From positions 62,001-126,000 of the forward strand of contig NZ_QJTD01000001.1 of the NCBI RefSeq assembly GCF_003217215.1: a stretch of 64,000 nucleotides of DNA, read 5' to 3'. This DNA is from Winogradskyella epiphytica (GTDB lineage: Bacteria > Bacteroidota > Bacteroidia > Flavobacteriales > Flavobacteriaceae). Shown here in pieces: positions 24,789-33,494 of the stretch. The stretch's first letter is position 1. Every line of letters starts with the position of its first letter. The notes beneath the pieces were generated by a model, which was given only the letters and a program-made list of their open reading frames with translations, had not been told where the DNA came from and ran no database searches. The position numbers were made by a program, and so were the translations under genes.

Positions 24789-25538
24789 CTATTGTTTTTT
24801 ATCCGTATCGTTTATTGTTTCAATCACAAGACTAGAGGTCTTATCATCTTCCTTAGTTTCTGTAACAGTTGTAATCATTCCAACAGTATCTTCTTGAGTT
24901 TCCTCAGTAGCTTCATCTTCTCCACCTGTTAACATACCACCAAAGCTCATGAATCCAATCGCCATTAAACCTGTAATAATAAAAGTAATTCCTAAACCTC
25001 TTAAAGGTGCAGGTACATTACTGTATCTTATTTTTTCTCTAATCGCTGCAATAGCAACAATTGCTAAGAACCATCCAATACCAGAAGCAACTCCGTAGTT
25101 AAGCGCTAAACCTAAAGTTTCAATTTCACGAGATTGCATAAATAATGAACCTCCTAAAATCGCACAGTTTACAGCAATTAACGGTAAGAAGATACCTAAA
25201 GAGTTGTATAATGATGGTGAAAATTTCTCTACAATGATTTCAACTAATTGTACCATTGTAGCAATAGTTGCAATAAACATAATGAAGGAAAGAAAACTTA
25301 AGTCGTAATCTGCATATTCAGGGCCTAACCATGTTAATGCACCTTCCTGTAATAAATATTGATCTAACAACCAGTTTAGGGGTACTGTAATTGCCAATAC
25401 AAAAATAACGGCAGCTCCTAATCCTACTGCAGTAGATACTTTTTTAGATACCGCTAAGTACGAACACATACCTAAGAAGTATGCGAATACCATGTTATCT
25501 ACAAATATCGATTTAAAAAATAACTCTATATGTTCCAT
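24789..25538 (-). CDS. nqrE: Na+-translocating NADH:quinone reductase subunit E, with acidic C-terminal tail
   Basis: 249 residues against about 200 in most NqrE. Six membrane helices fill residues 1-203, including the conserved [11 protein letters not shown] segment whose cysteine, with one near [11 protein letters not shown], helps bind the intramembrane iron centre. Residues about 204-249 form an extra hydrophilic tail rich in Glu, Asp and Thr. Lies between nqrD and nqrF. Confidence 0.95.
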   Translation of the reverse strand: MEHIELFFKSIFVDNMVFAYFLGMCSYLAVSKKVSTAVGLGAAVIFVLAITVPLNWLLDQYLLQEGALTWLGPEYADYDLSFLSFIMFIATIATMVQLVEIIVEKFSPSLYNSLGIFLPLIAVNCAILGGSLFMQSREIETLGLALNYGVASGIGWFLAIVAIAAIREKIRYSNVPAPLRGLGITFIITGLMAIGFMSFGGMLTGGEDEATEETQEDTVGMITTVTETKEDDKTSSLVIETINDTDKKQ

Positions 25539-25611
25539 ATTCTTTTAGTTTTCAGTCTTAGTCTCGGTCACTATTAAAAAAAATAGCCTTCGACTAACTG
25601 ATGCTTAGTGA

Positions 25612-26256
25612 TTAGTCTTCGATTAATTCTTTGTTTCTACTACGTTGTACCCAAATGATAATACCTACTACGATTAAGGCCATTGGAGGTAATACCATAA
25701 ATCCGTTATTCTCGTAACCTAAGGCATATAAACCTGTTTTCTCAACAGAATCTCCTAATACCTTCAATCCGAATAATGTACCAGAACCAAAAAGTTCTCT
25801 AAAGAATCCAACGATAATTAAGATAACACCGTAACCTAAAGCGTTACCAATACCATCTAAAAAGGATTTCCAAGGACCGTTTCCTAAAGCAAAAGCTTCA
25901 AAACGTCCCATAATAATACAGTTCGTAATAATTAATCCAATAAAAACTGAAAGCTCTTTACTTAAACTATAGGCAAATGCTTTTAACACCTGATCTACTA
26001 TAATTACTAAAGTTGCTACAACAATAAGTTGCACAATAATTCTAATTTTTGAAGGAATAATGTTTCTCATTAACGAAATAACAACGTTTCCAACACCTAG
26101 AACAAATATTACAGAAATCGCCATTACAATAGATGGTTTTAACTGTGCTGTAATTGCTAAGGCTGAACAAATTCCTAATACCTGAATGGTAACAGGGTTA
26201 TCATCCGTTAAAGGATCTAATATAAGTTTACTATCTTTTTTTGATAAAAGTCCCAT
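25612..26256 (-). CDS. nqrD: Na+-translocating NADH:quinone reductase subunit D
   Basis: 214 residues, standard length, six membrane helices related to NqrE. The TNCIIMGRFEAFALGNGPWKS segment and the N-terminal LGICSALAIT carry the cysteines expected for the shared iron centre. Separated by 6 bases from nqrC upstream and by 73 from nqrE. Confidence 0.97.
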   Translation of the reverse strand: MGLLSKKDSKLILDPLTDDNPVTIQVLGICSALAITAQLKPSIVMAISVIFVLGVGNVVISLMRNIIPSKIRIIVQLIVVATLVIIVDQVLKAFAYSLSKELSVFIGLIITNCIIMGRFEAFALGNGPWKSFLDGIGNALGYGVILIIVGFFRELFGSGTLFGLKVLGDSVEKTGLYALGYENNGFMVLPPMALIVVGIIIWVQRSRNKELIED

Positions 26257-26262
26257 ACAATA

Positions 26263-27012
26263 TTATTTTAATGTCTTAAAAAAAGGCACGTACATTTTTA
26301 AATCTTTCTTAATCATAGCCGTTACACCGTCACCAGTAATAGTAGCTCCAGCAATAGCATCTACTGCATTGTCTGTTTTTCTTTCGTTCTTAGGATCTGC
26401 ATTACCTTTAGCTACGGTAATTCCTTCAAACTTACCAGATGCATTTAGAAGGTGCTCTCCTTCAAAATCATCCATAAAATAACGTTGCTTAATTTCACTA
26501 CCTAAACCTGGTGTTTCTCCAGCGTGATCAAAGAACACACCTTGAACAACCATTGACTTGTCAACTGCGACAAATCCCCAGATAGCATCCCAAAGACCTT
26601 TACCACGAATTGGAACTACATAAAGTGGTTTCCCATCCTTTTCACCTTCAAACAAAGGTAATTTACGTGTGTAATTAGGATCTTTTGATTTTGTTTCCTC
26701 CTTTTTAATATCAATTAAATAAGCTTCAGGGTTCTCTGTTACTTTATCTCCTTCAATCACATATTGCTTCTTGATTGTGTTCTTGAAAACATCTTCTACC
26801 TTATCTGTAGAAATAAATTCAACATCACTAATCCCTTCGTTGCCATTAATACCCATGGCATACAATATGTTTTGTTGTTTTTCGAAACGCTCGTTAGCCT
26901 TTACCAATGGTTTTAAGCCAGAAGCCAATCCTGAAAGTATAGAACCTACAATCACCACCATAACAATGGCAAAAACAATGGTATAACTATTTTTATCTGT
27001 ATCGATTGCCAT
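26263..27012 (-). CDS. nqrC: Na+-translocating NADH:quinone reductase subunit C
   Basis: 249 residues with one N-terminal membrane helix (10-32) and a periplasmic FMN-binding domain. The flavinylation motif is DAIAGATITG with Thr224 as the predicted FMN-phosphothreonine; this corresponds to Thr225 of the Vibrio cholerae protein. The first residue of the SGAT core is Ala here. Modified by ApbE (gene at 19922). Confidence 0.97.
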   Translation of the reverse strand: MAIDTDKNSYTIVFAIVMVVIVGSILSGLASGLKPLVKANERFEKQQNILYAMGINGNEGISDVEFISTDKVEDVFKNTIKKQYVIEGDKVTENPEAYLIDIKKEETKSKDPNYTRKLPLFEGEKDGKPLYVVPIRGKGLWDAIWGFVAVDKSMVVQGVFFDHAGETPGLGSEIKQRYFMDDFEGEHLLNASGKFEGITVAKGNADPKNERKTDNAVDAIAGATITGDGVTAMIKKDLKMYVPFFKTLK

Positions 27013-27015
27013 AAT

Positions 27016-28242
27016 TTAAGCTGTTTTTATTTTTGCTCTTTTTAATCTTCTTTTCACATTCCCTTGCACCACATAATGATCAATTGTAGGTGCGAACACA
27101 TTCATTAACAGAATTGCTAACATCACGCCTTCTGGATAAGCAGGGTTAAATACACGTATCATAATAGATATAAAACCAATTAAGAAACCGTAAATCCACT
27201 TACCTTTATTCGTCTGAGCCGCTGTAACTGGATCCGTTGCCATATATACAATACCGAAGGCCATACCACCAATTAATAAATGGTGCCAGAATTCAGTACT
27301 CATTAGGCCATAGAATTTACTTGTATTTGAAATCCAACCGGCATCAACAACCATATTAAAGATGAAGCCCATCACTAAAGCTCCTAATACCGAACTCAGC
27401 ATAATTCTCCAGCTTCCTATTTTAGTAAAGATTAAAAATAATCCACCTAACAATATTAAGAATGTAGATGTTTCACCGATAGAACCTGGTATAAATCCGA
27501 AGAACATATCTGAAACCGAATATGATAATTCTTGATTCTGAGCTAATGTTCCTAAGATCGTTTCACCTGAAATAGCATCGGCTGTCGAACCATTTGCAAT
27601 CTCTTTAGTTCTTTCAACTGCACCATGTACCCATACTTTATCACCACTCATCCAAGTTGGGTAAGCGAAGAATAAAAATGCTCTAATCGTTAAAGCCGGG
27701 TTAAGGATATTCATTCCTGTACCACCGAATACTTCTTTACCTATAACTACACCGAAGATAACAGCTACTGTAAGCATCCATAATGGAATATCTACTGGTA
27801 CAATTAATGGCACTAACATACCTGTTACTAAGTATCCTTCTTCAACTTCATGTCCTTTTATTACAGCAAATAAAAACTCTATACCTAAACCAACACCGTA
27901 AGAGATGATGATTAATGGTAAGATTTGCCAAAAACCAACTGAGAAGTTAGCAAGTGACCAAAATTCGCCACTTAAAAATCCATTGGTTACCGCTTGAATT
28001 TCTCCAATGGCTAAATTGTGTTGGTAACCTGTATTAAACATACCAAAGATTAGACATGGAATTAATGCCATAATCACCGTATTCATGGTACGTTTTAAAT
28101 CGTCCGCCGCCTTTATATGCGTACCACCTTTAGCAGTATCGTTTGGCGTATATAGAAAAGTATGAAGAGCGTTAAAGGCTGGTGCCATTTTCGTCCCTCT
28201 ATATTTTTCTCTTAATGCATGTAAGTTCTGTTTTAAACCCAT
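27016..28242 (-). CDS. nqrB: Na+-translocating NADH:quinone reductase subunit B
   Basis: 408 residues from Met4 of the frame that opens at 28251; this start matches the usual MxLKQ N-terminus. About ten membrane helices with GTGMNILNPALTIRAF. The flavin-attachment region reads DAISGETILG (Thr231 counted from 28251), so SGAT of most NqrB is SGET. Riboflavin-binding and quinone-binding subunit of the pump. Cotranscribed with nqrA (10 bases apart). Confidence 0.96.
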   Translation of the reverse strand: MGLKQNLHALREKYRGTKMAPAFNALHTFLYTPNDTAKGGTHIKAADDLKRTMNTVIMALIPCLIFGMFNTGYQHNLAIGEIQAVTNGFLSGEFWSLANFSVGFWQILPLIIISYGVGLGIEFLFAVIKGHEVEEGYLVTGMLVPLIVPVDIPLWMLTVAVIFGVVIGKEVFGGTGMNILNPALTIRAFLFFAYPTWMSGDKVWVHGAVERTKEIANGSTADAISGETILGTLAQNQELSYSVSDMFFGFIPGSIGETSTFLILLGGLFLIFTKIGSWRIMLSSVLGALVMGFIFNMVVDAGWISNTSKFYGLMSTEFWHHLLIGGMAFGIVYMATDPVTAAQTNKGKWIYGFLIGFISIMIRVFNPAYPEGVMLAILLMNVFAPTIDHYVVQGNVKRRLKRAKIKTA

Positions 28243-28252
28243 TATCTTCATT

Positions 28253-29599
28253 TTAACCGATTTCCTTAATCATTAAATCTAAACCTTCTCTAATAATTTG
28301 TTGATGCGGTTGTTTAGACACACATATAAATTCTGTTAGAGCAAAATCTTCAGGTGCTACTTCATACATACCTAAAGCTTCCATTTCGTCAAGGTCTTTA
28401 TATAAACATGACTTTAAAATTTGTAATGGATATATATCTAATGGAAAAACCTCTTCATATTTACCAGTAAGCACAAAATTTCTATGCTCACCATTCATAT
28501 TCGTGTTTAGGTCATATTTCTTATTTGGCGTTAACCAAGAAAAAGTTAAAGCTCTAGAGTTAGACACTTTATCAAAGATTGGCTTATTCCATCCGAAGAA
28601 ATCATAATCGTCACCTTCAGGAATTACAGTCACAACATTACTGTAGTAATCTAAGAAACCATCAGGACCTACTTGTTTTCCAGACAATACATTTCCAGAA
28701 ATAAAACGATTATTAGCACCTCTCTCTACACCGTTATCATATACCATAGTAGAAATTTCAGAACCAATTAAAGTTCTAAAATAACGTGGTTTCTTAACAG
28801 CAGAACCAGATAATGCAATAACACGCTCAGCATTAAACTTACCAGTAAGCAGTAACTCACCAATAATTACTAAATCTTGTGCGTTAACCGTCCATACCGT
28901 TTCGCCTTTATTAACAGGACTCACCTTGTTAATTAAAGTACCAACATTTCCAGAAGGATGTGGTCCAGAAACTTTATACAACTCTATGTTTTGCATTTTA
29001 GCTAGAGGAGAGTCTGAATCTTTCCCTACAGACACATGAACCTTAGCAAATTTAGACAAAGCCGTTATAGCCGCTTGCAATTCAGCTTCTTTACCTTTTA
29101 AGGTAAAATCTAAATCTGCGCTTAACGGAGCACTAGCATAACCCGAGATAAAAATCCCCTTTGGCGTACTGTCGGCTTTTGCAACAACATCATAAGGACG
29201 TTGTTTTATAAATGCCCAACAACCTGTGGCTAATAAATGTGCTCTTAACTTTTCAGCATCAGCGCCTAAATCAAATTTACCATGATCTACGTGCTCTTGC
29301 ACTTTATCAGCAGTAATTTTTAAGGCATCGATGCGACGTCTTGGCCCACGTTGTACTTCAGTTATTTCTCCAGAAACAGGAGAAACAAACTTCATTGCTT
29401 CATTATCCTTATTGTAAAACAAAGTTTCACCTGCTTTTACGCGAGTGCCTTCCTTTGCTACTAGTTTTGGGATAATACTGTGAAAATCTTCAGGTCGTAT
29501 GGAATAGAAATTACTTACTACAGCATTTTCTACAGCTTTCTCGGCTTCACCGACAAGCTTTATATCCAAACCTTTTTTTATTCTGATGTCTTTTGACAT
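28253..29599 (-). CDS. nqrA: Na+-translocating NADH:quinone reductase subunit A
   Basis: 448 residues, standard size; soluble cytoplasmic subunit with a Rnf/Nqr barrel-sandwich N-terminus (KLVAKEGTRVKAGETLFYNK). First gene of nqrABCDEF, the Na+ pump that replaces or complements complex I in marine Bacteroidota. Two tandem TAAATTTG boxes precede it. Confidence 0.97.
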   Translation of the reverse strand: MSKDIRIKKGLDIKLVGEAEKAVENAVVSNFYSIRPEDFHSIIPKLVAKEGTRVKAGETLFYNKDNEAMKFVSPVSGEITEVQRGPRRRIDALKITADKVQEHVDHGKFDLGADAEKLRAHLLATGCWAFIKQRPYDVVAKADSTPKGIFISGYASAPLSADLDFTLKGKEAELQAAITALSKFAKVHVSVGKDSDSPLAKMQNIELYKVSGPHPSGNVGTLINKVSPVNKGETVWTVNAQDLVIIGELLLTGKFNAERVIALSGSAVKKPRYFRTLIGSEISTMVYDNGVERGANNRFISGNVLSGKQVGPDGFLDYYSNVVTVIPEGDDYDFFGWNKPIFDKVSNSRALTFSWLTPNKKYDLNTNMNGEHRNFVLTGKYEEVFPLDIYPLQILKSCLYKDLDEMEALGMYEVAPEDFALTEFICVSKQPHQQIIREGLDLMIKEIG

Positions 29600-29632
29600 A
29601 TCTATTAAAGATTAGTTATCTAAAAATCCGTG

Positions 29633-29648
29633 CAAATTTACAAATTTA
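29633..29648 (-). promoter_or_regulatory. Two tandem -7 boxes TAAATTTG for the nqr operon
   Basis: On the minus strand TAAATTTG occurs twice back to back (29648-29641 and 29640-29633), both perfect TAnnTTTG matches, 34-42 bases upstream of the nqrA ATG. They may be alternative or additive start sites. Confidence 0.5.
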
Positions 29649-29761
29649 AGCTAATAAAGAACCCTAATTCAGTCATCTTTTTTATTTATAACCATTATAA
29701 ATAACCTAATTACTTCAAGGCATGGATTTTGTTTATCTTTACACTTTACAGATTTTATAGA

Positions 29762-31015
29762 ATGAAGCATATATTTTTAAGCATTGTACTCCTTTTAGCA
29801 GCGTCTACTCTAGTATTTCCACAAGTAGCGCAAGAAGTGAGCCCACCTGACTTTATAAAAACCATCACTTTTTCAAGCAATACAACTCAAGGTCAATTAC
29901 CAATCTTAAGACTTGGAGAACCTTTGGTGTTAAAATTTGATGCCTTAACCGCAAATGAAGAGGACTTTCATTACGTCATTGAACATTTTAACTTTGACTG
30001 GACGCCTTCAAACTTGGTGAAATCCGAGTATTTGAAAGGCTTAGACAACCAAAGAATTTTAAATTATCAAAACTCATTCAACACCTATCAAATCTATTCA
30101 CATTACGATTTAAGAATTCCTAATCCTCAAACACAGGCTTTATTAAAAAGTGGAAACTATATGATTTCCATCTATGATGATTTTGGAGAAGTGATGTTTA
30201 GTAGAAAATTTATGATTTACGAAGACTTAACGAATGTTGGCGTAAAAGTAAAGCGTTCACGCAATGTAAAATCTATAGCTCAGATGCAGTCTGTCGATTT
30301 AGTGGTGAATACGAATGGCATGAATTTAAATAACCCACTGGAAACAGTAAAAACATTAATCATTCAAAACAATAACCTAAACACAGCGATTTCAGATTTA
30401 AAACCACAATACACCTTGGGTAATGAATTAATTTATCGCTATGATACCGAATCAGCCTTTTGGGGCGGGAATGAATATTTGTTTTTTGAAAATAAAGACG
30501 TGAGAGCCGCTAATGTTAGTGTTCAATTTATAGATTTAAAAGACCTCTACCACAATTATCTATATACAAATATCTCTCGTAAAAATAGACCTTACACTTA
30601 TAATCCTGATATTAATGGAAACTTTCAAATTACCGCTATAGACAGATCTGACTTAGATATCGAAGCCGATTATACGATGATCCATTTTTCATTAGAGCAT
30701 GAAGAACTAAAAAACAAAGACGTTTATATCTACGGTAATTTTAATGCTTTTACCATTGAGCCTCAAACTAAAATGGGATATAATTCTAAAAAGAAACGAT
30801 ATGAAGGTATACTTTTGCTAAAGCAAGGTTTTTACAATTATAAATACGCGACTATAGATAGAAAGTCGGGTGAATTAGATGAAGGGGCTATTAGCGGTAA
30901 TTTCTGGGAAACCGAAAACGACTATAAAGCGCTAATATATTACAAAGATTTAGGCGCGCGCTATGATCGAATAATCGGTTTCGGTGAAGCCTCATCCCTT
31001 GACATTTCTAATTAA
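29762..31015 (+). CDS. Type IX secretion system plug protein (DUF5103)
   Basis: 417 residues starting at MKHIFLSIVLLLAASTLVFPQ, a clear signal peptide; an earlier in-frame start at 29729 is unlikely. I recognise the DUF5103 family, whose flavobacterial member is the Plug that seals the SprA translocon channel. Mostly beta, with an N-terminal domain (SPPDFIKTITF, FDWTPSNLVKSEYLKG) and a second sandwich from about residue 305. Single gene, not in an operon with other T9SS genes. Confidence 0.82.
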   Translation: MKHIFLSIVLLLAASTLVFPQVAQEVSPPDFIKTITFSSNTTQGQLPILRLGEPLVLKFDALTANEEDFHYVIEHFNFDWTPSNLVKSEYLKGLDNQRILNYQNSFNTYQIYSHYDLRIPNPQTQALLKSGNYMISIYDDFGEVMFSRKFMIYEDLTNVGVKVKRSRNVKSIAQMQSVDLVVNTNGMNLNNPLETVKTLIIQNNNLNTAISDLKPQYTLGNELIYRYDTESAFWGGNEYLFFENKDVRAANVSVQFIDLKDLYHNYLYTNISRKNRPYTYNPDINGNFQITAIDRSDLDIEADYTMIHFSLEHEELKNKDVYIYGNFNAFTIEPQTKMGYNSKKKRYEGILLLKQGFYNYKYATIDRKSGELDEGAISGNFWETENDYKALIYYKDLGARYDRIIGFGEASSLDISN

Positions 31016-31137
31016 ATATGAATGCATTACTCCTCAGTAAAGTCTTATAATTGTTAAAAAACAGCGCTACTTATCGCAATTATGATGCTTCAATCAAAAT
31101 TTATGTTATTTTAGCTACTGACTAATTATTTACATTC

Positions 31138-31524
31138 ATGGTACAACAAGTTACAAGCGGCATCAAAATTTCTGTCGAGACCAGTTTTGAAGGTACATTT
31201 TATAAGAACTATAAAGTGCACTTTGCCTTTGGTTATAAAATAACTATTGAGAACCAAAGTAAAGATTCAGTTCAGCTTAACTCAAGACATTGGAGAATTT
31301 TAGACGCTCTAAACAACGAGGAAATTATTGAAGGAGAAGGAGTCATAGGGAAAAAACCCATCTTAAGACCTGGAGAAACTTACACTTATAATTCCGGCAC
31401 TTTATTAACCTCTCCTTTTGGAGCCATGAATGGTTTCTATAATATGACGAACCTCAATAAAGCGAGCAAATTTAAAGTTTATGTTCCTTCATTTAAGTTG
31501 AGTGCTCCTTTCGCGCTTAACTAA
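31138..31524 (+). CDS. apaG: ApaG-like protein
   Basis: 128 residues of the ApaG fibronectin-like fold, with KITIENQSKDSVQLNSRHWRILDALN, EGVIGKKPILRPGETYTYNSG and the closing F-x-V-x-V-P-S-F. Named for association with Co2+/Mg2+ efflux and Ap4A metabolism in enterics; its biochemical role is unsettled. Followed by a 202-bp gap before pruA. Confidence 0.92.
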   Translation: MVQQVTSGIKISVETSFEGTFYKNYKVHFAFGYKITIENQSKDSVQLNSRHWRILDALNNEEIIEGEGVIGKKPILRPGETYTYNSGTLLTSPFGAMNGFYNMTNLNKASKFKVYVPSFKLSAPFALN

Positions 31525-31682
31525 AATTTCGTATTTCACACGGATTAACGTTCATAGACATCTTTAAGATTCTTTGACATTTTCAGTGAATCGGAAATTG
31601 ATTTTCAATATTACTTATCCACCTATTTTTCAATTGCCTCACATCTATAACGTTTGAAACCATATTTCTGCTATAAAAATTG

Positions 31683-31690
31683 TACCTTTG
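31683..31690 (+). promoter_or_regulatory. -7 promoter box TACCTTTG for pruA
   Basis: Perfect TAnnTTTG, 36 bases upstream of the ATG at 31727. Candidate TTTG at 31653 is 26 nt away. Confidence 0.5.
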
Positions 31691-31726
31691 CACTTTCAAT
31701 TTTCAAACTAAAAAAACAATTATATC

Positions 31727-33352
31727 ATGGGAAAAGGATTCTTTAATGTACCTGTAGCAGTCAACGAACCTGTTAAAAGTTACGCACCTGGTTCACCTGA
31801 ACGAGAAGCTGTTTTAGAAGCTTACAAATCAATGTTTAATTCTAAGGTTGAAGTCCCTTTATATATAAACGGTAAAGACGTTAAAACTGGAAACACCAGA
31901 ACAATGTCACCACCTCACGATCATAAACATATTGTTGGTGAATATCACTTAGCAGAAAAAAAACATGTAGAGGAAGCTATTGCTACTGCATTAGAAGCTC
32001 GTACTGCTTGGGCAGAAATGCCTTGGGAACAACGTGCTGGCATTTTTTTAAAAGCTGCTGAATTAATCGCAGGTCCATACAGAGCAAAAATCAATGCAGC
32101 GACAATGATTGCTCAATCAAAAACCATCCACCAAGCTGAAATTGATTCGGCTTGTGAATTGATTGATTTCTTACGTTTCAATGTTCAGTTTATGTCTGAC
32201 ATTTATATGGAACAACCAGAAAGTACAAGCGACGCTTGGAACAGAGTGGAATACAGACCACTTGAAGGATTCACTTATGCAGTAACTCCTTTTAACTTTA
32301 CAGCTATTGCTGGAAATTTACCATCATGTATGGCATTAATGGGTAACGTAGTTGTATGGAAACCAAGTAACAACCAAATTTACTCAGCTAAAGTCATCAT
32401 GGATGTTTTTAAAGAAGCTGGTGTACCAGCTGGAGTTATCAACGTTGTTTTTGGTGACCCAGGAATGATTACCGATACGGTTATGGCTAATCCACATTTC
32501 TCAGGATTACATTACACAGGATCTACTCCAGTATTCCAAAGCCTTTGGAAACAAATAGGAAACAATATAGAAAATTATAAAACCTACCCAAGAATAGTTG
32601 GTGAAACTGGTGGTAAAGATTTTATTGTAGCACACAAATCAGCCGAAGCTAAACAAGTAGCAACAGCTATTTCACGTGGTGCTTTTGAATTCCAAGGACA
32701 AAAATGTAGTGCAGCATCTAGAGCCTATATTCCAAGTAACCTATGGGAAGATGTTAAAACATTCGTTATTGCAGATGTGAAATCTTTTAAACAAGGGTCT
32801 CCAGAAGATATGAGTAACTTTGTTACTGCAGTAATTAACGAAGGATCTTTTGATAAACTTGCAAAATATATAGACGCAGCTAAAGCTGATGCTGACGCAG
32901 AAATTATTGCAGGTGGAAATTATGACAAATCGAAAGGTTATTTTATTGAGCCTACGGTTATCGTAACTACTAATCCAAAGTACGAAACTATGTGTACTGA
33001 ATTATTTGGACCGGTAATTACTATCTATGTTTATGATGAAGATAAGTTTACAGAAACTTTAAAATTAGTTGACGAAACAAGTGAATACGCTTTAACAGGT
33101 GCTATTTTATCTACTTGTCGTTACGCAATTGAAGAAGCTACAAAAGCATTACAAAATGCCGCTGGAAACTTCTATATCAATGACAAACCAACTGGTGCGG
33201 TTGTAGGACAACAACCATTTGGAGGCGCAAGAGCTTCTGGTACAAACGATAAAGCGGGTAGTTCTCAAAACTTATTACGTTGGGTATCTCCACGATTAAT
33301 AAAAGAAACTTTTGTAACTCCTGTAGATTACAGATATCCTTTCTTAGGCTAA
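31727..33352 (+). CDS. pruA: L-glutamate gamma-semialdehyde (P5C) dehydrogenase
   Basis: 541 residues, the length of monofunctional P5C dehydrogenases. Catalytic cysteine in FQGQKCSAASR, glutamate in VGETGGKDF, and the FTYAVTPFNFTAIAGNL segment near residue 185 are typical of this subfamily. Converts glutamate semialdehyde, the product of proline oxidation, to glutamate. Proline dehydrogenase is not fused and not in the window. Ends with a strong terminator. Confidence 0.95.
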   Translation: MGKGFFNVPVAVNEPVKSYAPGSPEREAVLEAYKSMFNSKVEVPLYINGKDVKTGNTRTMSPPHDHKHIVGEYHLAEKKHVEEAIATALEARTAWAEMPWEQRAGIFLKAAELIAGPYRAKINAATMIAQSKTIHQAEIDSACELIDFLRFNVQFMSDIYMEQPESTSDAWNRVEYRPLEGFTYAVTPFNFTAIAGNLPSCMALMGNVVVWKPSNNQIYSAKVIMDVFKEAGVPAGVINVVFGDPGMITDTVMANPHFSGLHYTGSTPVFQSLWKQIGNNIENYKTYPRIVGETGGKDFIVAHKSAEAKQVATAISRGAFEFQGQKCSAASRAYIPSNLWEDVKTFVIADVKSFKQGSPEDMSNFVTAVINEGSFDKLAKYIDAAKADADAEIIAGGNYDKSKGYFIEPTVIVTTNPKYETMCTELFGPVITIYVYDEDKFTETLKLVDETSEYALTGAILSTCRYAIEEATKALQNAAGNFYINDKPTGAVVGQQPFGGARASGTNDKAGSSQNLLRWVSPRLIKETFVTPVDYRYPFLG

Positions 33353-33371
33353 TTTATAATTTAACAACCCT

Positions 33372-33414
33372 AAAAATCCCTAAAAGTATTTTTAACTTTT
33401 AGGGATTTTTTTTT
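33372..33414 (+). terminator. Terminator after pruA
   Basis: AAAAATCCCTAAAAG (33372-33386) pairs with CTTTTAGGGATTTTT (33396-33410), 9-nt loop, and a T-run to 33414. Confidence 0.88.
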
Positions 33415-33494
33415 ATCCATTACCTAAGGAAGCTTAAATTAAATGTTAAAATTTTTATAATATTCGTATATTTAAGACTCAAAATCTTGAATTT

